DNA of 5,737 nt from Candidatus Methanoperedentaceae archaeon (GTDB lineage Archaea; Halobacteriota; Methanosarcinia; Methanosarcinales; Methanoperedenaceae). Under the pieces are notes generated by a model. The model was not told the origin of the DNA. It searched no databases and saw only the letters and a program-made list of their open reading frames with translations. The stretch spans positions 1 through 5,737 of the forward strand of contig JACUTP010000120.1 in NCBI GenBank assembly GCA_014859785.1. The letters run 5' to 3'. The stretch's first letter is position 1; every line of letters begins with the position of its first letter. This document shows, one piece after another, positions 1 to 5,174 of this stretch. Made by a program: the position numbers and the translations under genes.

Positions 1-162
1 CCTGGCATTATGATTTATGTCTGGAGTGATATCTTTGGAGGCAACTTATATCAGCAGATTACGTTAGCATCGAACTGGTACGAACTCAAAACGAACCCTG
101 ATTGCCTTGAGTTCGTTGCAGTTCGTTTTAGTTCGGTGTTTATCGAGTGCAGAGGGATATGA
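1..162 (+). other. Open frame entering from the left edge, doubtful coding
   Basis: Frame 1 has no stop for 53 codons from the window edge to a TGA at 160-162. It could be the C-terminal end of a gene that starts outside the window. Against this, the frame runs straight through the CGAACT/AGTTCG repeat cluster at 71-136, and I recognise no domain in the translation (it ends in FIECRGI). An open run of this length can occur by chance. The stop overlaps the ATG pair of the next frame (159-164). I treat the stretch as mostly non-coding, with no product assigned. Confidence 0.2.
71..136. repeat. Inverted cluster of CGAACT motifs with ~10-bp spacing
   Basis: The left half carries CGAACT at 71 and 81 and CGAACC at 92. 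The right half carries the reverse complement AGTTCG at 110, 120 and 130. The spacing is 10 or 11 bp throughout, close to one helical turn. The best arm pair is 81-96 (CGAACTCAAAACGAAC) against 121-135 (GTTCGTTTTAGTTCG), which are complementary apart from one extra base, so a long imperfect hairpin or cruciform could form. It lies just upstream of the GxxExxY remnant. It could be a protein-binding array, a REP-like intergenic element or the end of a mobile element; the sequence does not decide between these. Confidence 0.7.
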
Positions 163-320
163 TGGACTTAATATATAAACAAGAATTTTACGAAATAAAG
201 TCAGCATGCATTGAAATAAGGAATATACCTGGTACGGGATTTCTTGAAAAGGTTTATGAATATGAAAATGGATTAAAAATCGAACAATCGATGCTTTTAT
301 TTACCTTTATCTTAAAATAG
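159..320 (+). pseudogene. N-terminal remnant of a GxxExxY-family protein gene
   Basis: The 53-codon frame starts at ATG ATG (159-164) after a GAGGG at 153-156 region and stops at 318-320. Residues 4-33 match the typical start of GxxExxY proteins: a LIYKQEFYEIK segment, a C-I-E-I-R-N helix, then GTGFLEKVYE with the family signature G27-x-x-E30-x-x-Y33. Family members are usually about 125-135 residues, so roughly two thirds are missing. Just after the signature the hexamer TATGAA is repeated in tandem (255-266), which inserts Tyr-Glu into what would otherwise read VYENGLKIE. After about codon 43 the similarity ends. The family is common in archaea and environmental bacteria, and its function is not well established. 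I read this as a decayed gene; a short functional peptide is less likely. Confidence 0.7.
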
Positions 321-331
321 GGAAGTGGTGG
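294..331 (+). promoter_or_regulatory. Putative promoter and RBS of the PAC2 gene
   Basis: A TATA-like stretch (CTTTTATTTA, 294-303) would place transcription start near 325, about ten bases before the ATG at 336. A second AT-rich box (CTTAAAATA, 311-319) is closer. GGTGG at 327-331 matches the anti-SD (CACC) and sits 4 bases from the ATG, which supports that start. The TATA assignment is by eye only. Confidence 0.35.
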
Positions 332-335
332 AAGA

Positions 336-1079
336 ATGGTATCTGAACCTGAAGAACCTTTTGTCAAAATCATAAACGAGCCCCTGAAATCGAAAAACCC
401 TGTGGTTATCGGGGGATTTCCCGGTATAGGGCTTGTGGGAAATATTGCCTGCCAGCATATTATTGAAGAACTCGGGATGAAATATATCGGCTCAATTGAT
501 TCAAAATATTTCCCTCCGGTAGCCGTTCTTTTTAACGGGATTGTCTATATGCCGGTACGTATTTACGAAGATGCAGATAATGAGATTGTCATTGTAATAT
601 CTGATATACCGATTCATCCCACAGCATCGTATGATGTTAGCAGGGCACTTGTAAACTGGGCAAAATCCATTTACGCAGCAAAACTTGTTTCCATTGCCGG
701 TATTGCTACAACAAGCGGAGAGAGGAAGGTTTTCGGTGGAGCGACAAATCCGGAAATGCTTGGAATTATCAAAGACCAGACTGAAATATTCCAGGTCGGG
801 ACGATATCTGGTATATCTGGCAGTATAATGACAGAATGTAAACTCAAGAATTTACCTGCAATAAGCCTGCTGGGTGAAACATCGGGACCGAATCCTGACC
901 CGAGGGCTTCTATCGAAGTAATCAATGTCATAAATAAAGTTTTCGGTTTATCAATAGAAACTGAGAAGTTAATTGCAGAAGCTGAGTCAATTGAACATGA
1001 ACTCTCAAAACTTGCCGAGGAGGTACAGACAACAGAAACTGCACCGACTCCGAGAAGAGAGTACCCAATGTACGGGTGA
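336..1079 (+). CDS. PAC2-family proteasome assembly chaperone with C-terminal HbYX motif
   Basis: This 247-residue cytoplasmic protein belongs to the PAC2 family (PF09754, archaeal Pba-type proteins), which assists assembly of the 20S proteasome. The core runs from about residue 20 to 205. It contains the glycine-rich motif GGFPGIGLVGNIA (26-38), the PPVAV segment (60-64), a VISDIPIHP strand-loop (87-95) and GETSGPNPDPRAS (180-192). A charged helix (about 208-232) and a flexible Thr/Pro-rich linker follow. The protein ends Met-Tyr-Gly, which fits the hydrophobic-Tyr-any (HbYX) motif used by proteasome-binding factors to dock on the alpha ring. The start is set by GGTGG four bases upstream. 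Its stop overlaps the ribosome binding site of the DUF473 gene, so the two are likely one transcript. The family call is strong; binding to the proteasome is inferred from the tail. Confidence 0.9.
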   Translation: MVSEPEEPFVKIINEPLKSKNPVVIGGFPGIGLVGNIACQHIIEELGMKYIGSIDSKYFPPVAVLFNGIVYMPVRIYEDADNEIVIVISDIPIHPTASYDVSRALVNWAKSIYAAKLVSIAGIATTSGERKVFGGATNPEMLGIIKDQTEIFQVGTISGISGSIMTECKLKNLPAISLLGETSGPNPDPRASIEVINVINKVFGLSIETEKLIAEAESIEHELSKLAEEVQTTETAPTPRREYPMYG

Positions 1080-1083
1080 GGTT

Positions 1084-1473
1084 ATGAAATATATAGTGTT
1101 GAGCGGGATATCTCCCTACGCATTAAAAGAACTTGAAAATAACAGGGTTAAGACAATTGAGGTAAGAAGCCCAAATAATTTCCTTTCTGTACTTGCCATG
1201 AATGTTGGTGATACGATATTCCTGACACCTGTAAGCCTGACGGATTTAAGAACAGGCACTTTCGGTGTTACTGCCATCGTGCTTGAGAAGCAGATTTCAA
1301 CGCACAGGCTGGTTCATAAGATGGAGGAGTTTTATGAGGAAGCCGAGGTGCAGATGGCACGTCTCCAGTTACAGGTTAAGGGGCATGCAAGGGTGCGCAA
1401 TGCGGAATGCTGTAATCTGGGTGCGGCTACTGTAGTGGATGCGGAAGAAGTGCGGTATTTTGAGGGGAGATAA
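1084..1473 (+). CDS. DUF473 domain-containing protein
   Basis: The product is a 129-residue protein of the DUF473 family (PF04322), found almost only in methanogens and relatives; its function is unknown. Recognisable features are the N-terminal MKYIVLSGIS-YALKELE segment, the conserved RSPNNFLSVL (28-37), the GDTIFLTPVSLTDL block (42-55), a HRLVHKMEEFYEEAE helix (74-88) and a C-terminal VVDAEEVRYFE (117-127). There is no signal peptide or membrane segment, so it is cytosolic. The length is normal for the family. The frame stays open upstream to 973, but that part overlaps the chaperone gene; ATG 1084 fits the family N-terminus. GGTGA at 1075-1079 overlaps the upstream stop, indicating translational coupling. 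Cys109-Cys110 is a vicinal cysteine pair. A proteasome-linked role is suggested only by the neighbour. Confidence 0.85.
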   Translation: MKYIVLSGISPYALKELENNRVKTIEVRSPNNFLSVLAMNVGDTIFLTPVSLTDLRTGTFGVTAIVLEKQISTHRLVHKMEEFYEEAEVQMARLQLQVKGHARVRNAECCNLGAATVVDAEEVRYFEGR

Positions 1474-1541
1474 TTTCCGGGTATCTGCCTTATTGAGCAG
1501 GCTATGGTATTGAAAATTGGTTGCAAATATGCGCCATTTAT

Positions 1542-1561
1542 CAAGCTTGCTTCTGGTTTTT
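1542..1561 (+). terminator. Possible T-rich terminator after the DUF473 gene
   Basis: The 93-bp gap between two convergent genes contains an 8-bp palindrome CAAGCTTG (1542-1549) followed by a T5 run (1557-1561). Euryarchaeal terminators are mainly U-tracts, so this could end the rightward transcript. The stem is short and the evidence weak. Confidence 0.3.
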
Positions 1562-1566
1562 AGGTA

Positions 1567-1776
1567 TTAGCATGTGGTATGCTTGATTGCGTTTACGTGG
1601 CACGCATCTACGCATGCACAGCATTCGATGCAGTCATCAATGCGGTTTGCCTGTGACTTCCCTTCTACCAGGTCAAATACGTCTGTAGGGCAGACCTCTA
1701 CGCATGCCCCGTTCCCGTCGCATTTGTCTTCGTCTATCTCGATTATTACTGTGCCTTCATATTTTTTTACTACCAT
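1567..1776 (-). CDS. Small 2x(Fe-S) ferredoxin with an incomplete first cluster motif
   Basis: This 69-residue ferredoxin is likely a cytosolic electron carrier. The first motif is C19-D-G-N-G-A-C25-V-E-V-C29-P: the second cysteine of the classical CxxCxxCxxxCP is replaced by Asn22. The second motif is C49-I-E-C52-C53-A-C55-V-D-A-C59-H: all four ligand positions are present, but His60 replaces the usual Pro. Non-ligand cysteines occur at 53 and at the very C-terminus (69). In this fold the first motif gives three ligands to cluster I and one to cluster II, so cluster I may be [3Fe-4S] or use a non-cysteine ligand. AAGGAG (1785-1790) lies 8 bases before the ATG and fixes the start. The gene is convergent with DUF473 and separated by 328 bp from the next leftward gene, so it is probably monocistronic. 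The redox partner is unknown. Confidence 0.9.
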   Translation of the reverse strand: MVVKKYEGTVIIEIDEDKCDGNGACVEVCPTDVFDLVEGKSQANRIDDCIECCACVDACHVNAIKHTTC

Positions 1777-2104
1777 GGTTATTACTCCTTTATCCGGTTA
1801 ATGTTTTATTATTGCTTAAATGTTTTTGGCAGGTTGGCTGTAAATGTTATTTTCCTGACTTCGTCCATGAAAAAAGGATAATAAAAAACAAATGGTCTGC
1901 CCTGTTTCCCTGGTAGTCGGGTTGAATTTGGGTATAATTCTGGAAAATTACTTTAAAGGGATAAGTCAATATTTGATTTGAGGAACTATAAGCCATCCTA
2001 TCCTATCCAAATAAAATTTGCTTTTTTGGTTCCTCTTCCTTCTTTTTTGATAATATAACCCAGGACAACACTTTATCAGGATGTTTATGTATCAGGACAA
2101 TTTT
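1777..2104. other. AT-rich intergenic region without a recognisable gene
   Basis: This 328-bp stretch lies between two leftward genes. I find no credible coding frame. It holds the ferredoxin promoter (near 1785-1821) and two minus-strand T6 tracts (complement of A-runs at 1871-1875 and 1883-1888 and their flanks) that could terminate the kinase transcript. It also holds a short ATCCT tandem (1995-2008), a pyrimidine-rich segment (2021-2048) and most of a 16-bp tandem repeat at the kinase 3' end. Confidence 0.6.
1785..1821 (-). promoter_or_regulatory. RBS and possible TATA box of the ferredoxin gene
   Basis: On the minus strand AAGGAG (1785-1790) is a strong ribosome binding site. ATTTAAG (1815-1821) is a TATA-like box that would place transcription start about 25 bases downstream, near 1792, giving a very short leader that just includes the RBS. 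The RBS is convincing; the box is tentative. Confidence 0.4.
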
Positions 2105-2108
2105 TTAT
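2061..2108. repeat. Three imperfect 16-bp tandem repeats at the 3' end of the kinase gene
   Basis: The units are CAGGACAACACTTTAT (2061-2076), CAGGATGTTTATGTAT (2077-2092) and CAGGACAATTTTTTAT (2093-2108). Each begins with CAGGA and ends with TAT, and the period is exactly 16 bp. The last unit covers the kinase stop codon (2105-2107). On the minus strand each unit ends in TCCTG (two of them in TTGTCCTG). Multiple short terminal repeats of this kind occur at the ends of some insertion sequences, but no transposase or second end is visible here. A binding-site array or chance duplication is also possible. Confidence 0.65.
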
Positions 2109-3892
2109 CCTATAAACTTAATATTAAATTCTGTCCCACCGTTCCTGGTAAGATGAATTTTACCTTTAAGCTGCTCTTCTGCCAGTATTGTTACAAGGTA
2201 TAAACCAAGTGATTTCGTTTTCCTGAAATCAATACCTTCAGGAATACCCACACCATTATCACGAACGATTAGCTCAATTTTACCATCATCGGTTTCATGA
2301 AGATATATTCTGATTTCCCCCTTCCTGCCATTGGGGAAAGCGTGTTTAATGCAGTTCGTTACCAGTTCGCTGAGGATCAAGCCGAACGGGATTGCGGCAT
2401 TTACACCAATTAAAACATCATCAACAACAATATTTAATACAATATTACCCCCATTGCTTTTACCTGAGTGAAGAAGACCTGTCGTAAGGTCCACAACATA
2501 ATCTTTTATGTCAATTTTCGTGAAGTCCCCGGAATTATAGAGTTTTTCATGGACAAGAGACATGGAAAGTATCCTGTTCTGGCATTCTTTAAAGATTTCG
2601 ATATTTTTCCGGTCAGTTAAATATCCGGATTGGAGTCTTAACAGGCTGGATATTATCTGCATGTTATTCTTGACCCTGTGGTGAACCTCTTTCAAAAGAA
2701 CTTCTTTTTCCTTGAGGGATTCTTTGATTTTTTCCTCATTAAGCTTGCGTTCGGTGATATCCCGTAATATGTCTCTGGAACCTATGACCTTATCACCGTC
2801 TTTTATTGCCGATGAATTGATTTCGACATCAATTAAGCGCCCGTCTTTCCTGATTATTTTACCAGTAAATTTTTCATAAAAACCGAATTTACTTAATTTT
2901 TGAAACTCAAGTTTAGACGTCATGTGCAGTTCAGGTGGAATAATGTCAAATATATTCATTTTCAGCAATTCTTTCCTCTGGTAACCCGACACTTCCACTG
3001 CTTTTTTGTTCACGTCTTTATAATTTAAATTTGAATCAAGGATGAAGATTGCATCATTTGCATTCTCGAATAAATCCCTGTATTTTTTCTCGGATTGCTG
3101 CAGTGCCCTCCATGCCCACCTGCCCTCTGTAATGTCCCTGAATATCCCTGAAATTCCTGCAATATTATTATCTGCATCTTTAAGGGGAGAAATTGTCATA
3201 CTTACATCCATGGTTGTACCATCTTTGCGCTGGAATACAATCTCCCGTCCGGGAACAACTTCTCCATTCATAACCTTATTTATAATCCTGTTATAATCAT
3301 CCGCCGCATCAGGGGGAACAATTAATGACCTGACATTTTTTCCTGTGGTCTCCCATGCCATCCACCCGAATACTTTTTCTGCAGAAAAATTCCACGAAGT
3401 TACCCTTCCTTCAAGGTCGGTTATCACTATTGCATCGTTGGTGTTATCAAATAAGTTACGGTACTTTTCCCCGGCTTCACCAAGAGCTTCATGTTTAGCC
3501 AGTTCGAATTTATCGTGATACTGTTTTATACGCAGCAGTGATTTAAGCCTCAAACCCAGTTCATTTAAGTCAACAGGCTTAGCCAGCACATCGTCAGCAC
3601 CCGCATCTACCCCTTTAACCTTTTCACTCCACTCGTTCAGGGATGTTAACATCAATAAAGGTATGTATAAGGTTTTATCATCCCCCTTAAGTTTTCTGCA
3701 TACCTCAAACCCGCTTATTCCCTGCATCATGGTATCCAGGAGTATAAGGTCGGGATTGGTATTTTCCGCTTTTTCCAGAGCCTCCGTCCCATAATTTGCA
3801 GTTACGATATCATAATCGGCAGACAGGTATGTTTTAAGCAGGTCAATATTCGATTTCTCATCATCCACAACCAGTATTTTCGGTTTATTCAT
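2105..3892 (-). CDS. Soluble hybrid sensor histidine kinase, REC-PAS-PAS-HisKA_2-HATPase
   Basis: The 595-residue protein starts with a receiver domain (about 4-122): acidic pocket D10-D11, phospho-acceptor D53, T83 and K105. Two PAS domains follow (about 142-258 and 268-382), each starting with a YR-LF-N-NDAI-I segment and ending in a PAC-like RDITE motif. The dimerisation domain is of the HisKA_2 type (about 397-452) with KEVHHRVKNN (401-410); the phosphorylated histidine is probably H405. The ATPase domain has the N-box around N513, the G1 box DNGVGIP (545-551), a G2-like SLGL (561-564) and GGTEF (585-589). There are no membrane segments, so it senses cytosolic signals or receives phosphate from another kinase through D53. 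The start is supported by GGTG (3901-3904) eight bases upstream. Output is unclear because no separate regulator is adjacent. The divergent pilin-like operon is a possible but unproven target. Confidence 0.92.
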   Translation of the reverse strand: MNKPKILVVDDEKSNIDLLKTYLSADYDIVTANYGTEALEKAENTNPDLILLDTMMQGISGFEVCRKLKGDDKTLYIPLLMLTSLNEWSEKVKGVDAGADDVLAKPVDLNELGLRLKSLLRIKQYHDKFELAKHEALGEAGEKYRNLFDNTNDAIVITDLEGRVTSWNFSAEKVFGWMAWETTGKNVRSLIVPPDAADDYNRIINKVMNGEVVPGREIVFQRKDGTTMDVSMTISPLKDADNNIAGISGIFRDITEGRWAWRALQQSEKKYRDLFENANDAIFILDSNLNYKDVNKKAVEVSGYQRKELLKMNIFDIIPPELHMTSKLEFQKLSKFGFYEKFTGKIIRKDGRLIDVEINSSAIKDGDKVIGSRDILRDITERKLNEEKIKESLKEKEVLLKEVHHRVKNNMQIISSLLRLQSGYLTDRKNIEIFKECQNRILSMSLVHEKLYNSGDFTKIDIKDYVVDLTTGLLHSGKSNGGNIVLNIVVDDVLIGVNAAIPFGLILSELVTNCIKHAFPNGRKGEIRIYLHETDDGKIELIVRDNGVGIPEGIDFRKTKSLGLYLVTILAEEQLKGKIHLTRNGGTEFNIKFIG

Positions 3893-3900
3893 GCTTAAAA

Positions 3901-3948
3901 CACCATAATATACGCAATAAATATTAATAACCCGCTCATTAAAGTAGC
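3901..3948 (-). promoter_or_regulatory. RBS and AT-rich promoter region of the kinase gene
   Basis: On the minus strand GGTG (3901-3904) is the likely ribosome binding site. Two TATA-like candidates lie upstream: TTAATATTTA (3918-3927), whose implied start would fall almost at the ATG, and CTACTTTAAT (3939-3948), which would give a leader of about 24 bases that includes the RBS. The second fits better. Assigned by eye. Confidence 0.35.
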
Positions 3949-4030
3949 CTATGATTATTATTAGTATTAGGGAACTTATTTATGGTAAGCAATTGTTTTT
4001 ATTACATTGCAGTCAGGAAAAAATAACCAG

Positions 4031-4083
4031 CTTTAAAATCCACCGGGATTGTGTAAACAAGCCTTAATACAGCCAGGAGGTGA
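4031..4083 (+). promoter_or_regulatory. Putative promoter and strong RBS of the pilin-like operon
   Basis: CTTTAAAAT (4031-4039) is a good archaeal TATA-like box, predicting transcription start near 4060. AGGAGGTGA (4075-4083) is a near-complete match to the archaeal anti-SD, nine bases before the GTG start. A 5-bp inverted repeat AATCC-ACCG-GGATT (4037-4050) overlaps the downstream edge of the box and could be an operator. Further upstream, GCAAT (3989-3993) and ATTGC (4006-4010) form another inverted pair. The RBS is certain; the rest is tentative. Confidence 0.5.
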
Positions 4084-4092
4084 ATCCGGGAC

Positions 4093-4584
4093 GTGAAGAA
4101 TGATGATAACGCACAGGTAACAATAGACTATATAACTGGTATAGGCATTTTTCTTATTTCGATTGCCTTTGTATTCCAGTTTATGTACACTTTATTTATC
4201 CCTTTCCACTCTGGTACTGACGAGGCTGTGGTGGCTGCTGACAGGGCAAGCCTGGTGCTTGTGGAACGCGTACTCAGGGCAGAAGATTCTGGAACGTTAA
4301 ACGTGGTGGAACTGTCCAGGCTTGAATCCTTCATTACAACTAAATTAAATTTTTCCAATGATACAAATTATAATAATGGGCTTCGTGAAGCCGGTCTTTT
4401 CAGCAATCATATCATTTTTGACCTGAATGTTTCAGTAACAAGCCTGTCAGGTGATACCATGTATGAGGGCGGTCCCGAACTCCCGGATAATACCAATATC
4501 GGGCAAGCCAGCCAGGTTGTGCTGCTTGTAAACACTTCAACAGGGTACAGTGAACCTGCTGTTATTTCTGTGAGGGTCTGGTGA
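4093..4584 (+). CDS. DUF7287-type pilin-like surface protein
   Basis: This 163-residue protein has a short charged N-terminus (KNDDNAQ), one hydrophobic helix (about 13-35) and a soluble C-terminal domain. It resembles the archaeal DUF7287 family, with the characteristic AQVTIDYITGIGIFL start. The Q-V-T-I-D-Y segment before or within the helix is close to the Q-x-S-x-E-x motif of archaeal class III signal peptides, which are cut by a prepilin-type peptidase before the helix. The C-terminal domain would lie outside the cell and has four N-x-S/T sequons (N86, N89, N112, N147). Translation starts at GTG, supported by the very strong AGGAGGTGA nine bases upstream. It is the first gene of the operon and its stop overlaps the next start. 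Family call moderately sure; a role as minor pilin is inferred. Confidence 0.75.
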   Translation: MKNDDNAQVTIDYITGIGIFLISIAFVFQFMYTLFIPFHSGTDEAVVAADRASLVLVERVLRAEDSGTLNVVELSRLESFITTKLNFSNDTNYNNGLREAGLFSNHIIFDLNVSVTSLSGDTMYEGGPELPDNTNIGQASQVVLLVNTSTGYSEPAVISVRVW

Positions 4585-5174
4585 TGTTCGACGATAAAGC
4601 CCAGCTGCATACGATGGAAGGCGTAGCTGCTGCCACACTAATCCTGCTTGTCATTCTTTACGCAATTGATGCAACATCCATGACTCCCCTGACATCATCG
4701 ACTTCAGGGGTGCACATGGAACTGGAACTCAGGTCACTGGGCACTGGCATATTAAATACGCTCGATTATGCAGAACCCGGGTACAGATCAAAAATCAATT
4801 ACGATATTTCCGGGTGGAACGGCTCCCGGTATGTCTGGAACGGGGAAGAGTATGCAGGGTTTATAGATGACACTGAATATCTCGATAATAACCTTACAGG
4901 GTTACTCAGGGCTGTACTGGTAAATGAATCCATAGCCCATAATCTCGAACTGGTTTATATTACAATCCAGGATAATGCAACGAATTCAGCCCGTTCTAAA
5001 TTAATATATAACGGCGACCCCTCTGATAATGCCGTGATTGTTTCCAGGAAAATTATCCTGCACGACGATGATATTAACGTGACATCAAATCCTTATAACC
5101 CGATAAAAGACATTGACGGGGCAACAAACCTCTGGAATATTGTTGATGTTAATCTTATCCTCTGGAGGCTGTGA
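4584..5174 (+). CDS. DUF7288-type pilin-like surface protein
   Basis: This 196-residue protein begins MFDDKAQLHTMEG, then one hydrophobic helix (about 13-30) and a long hydrophilic domain. The start matches the archaeal DUF7288 family (D-x-x-A/G-Q-x-x-T-x-E-G). Ala-Gln followed by a Glu two residues before the helix recalls class III prepilin signals. Sequons for N-glycosylation lie at N79, N103, N114, N131 and N165, so the C-terminal domain is probably external. I choose ATG 4584 rather than the GTG at 4581 because it gives the same TGATG stop-start overlap as the next junction and leaves GAGGG (4572-4576) at seven bases. No catalytic motif is visible. It is likely a structural partner of its neighbours. 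Confidence 0.75.
   Translation: MFDDKAQLHTMEGVAAATLILLVILYAIDATSMTPLTSSTSGVHMELELRSLGTGILNTLDYAEPGYRSKINYDISGWNGSRYVWNGEEYAGFIDDTEYLDNNLTGLLRAVLVNESIAHNLELVYITIQDNATNSARSKLIYNGDPSDNAVIVSRKIILHDDDINVTSNPYNPIKDIDGATNLWNIVDVNLILWRL

Noticed and set aside
671..931. 86-codon minus-strand open frame
   Set aside because: It lies wholly inside the chaperone gene in antisense, and its translation has no recognisable domain.
973..1083. Upstream extension of the DUF473 frame
   Set aside because: It overlaps the end of the chaperone gene in another frame; the family N-terminus and RBS fit ATG 1084.
1574..1801. Plus-strand open frame opposite the ferredoxin
   Set aside because: It is the antisense shadow of the clearly recognisable ferredoxin and shows no motif.
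1704..1916. Plus-strand 70-codon frame running into the intergenic region
   Set aside because: It starts inside the ferredoxin in antisense, has no good RBS and its Leu/Cys-rich translation matches no family I know.
1995..2008. ATCCT short tandem
   Set aside because: Fewer than three copies of a 5-bp unit in AT-rich spacer can arise by chance; noted only within the intergenic description.
2061..2108. Tandem repeats considered as a CRISPR fragment
   Set aside because: The units are 16 bp, imperfect and directly adjacent, with no spacers and no cas genes nearby.
4581..4583. GTG as start of the second pilin-like gene
   Set aside because: ATG 4584 gives a TGATG overlap identical to the next junction and better RBS spacing; only one residue differs.
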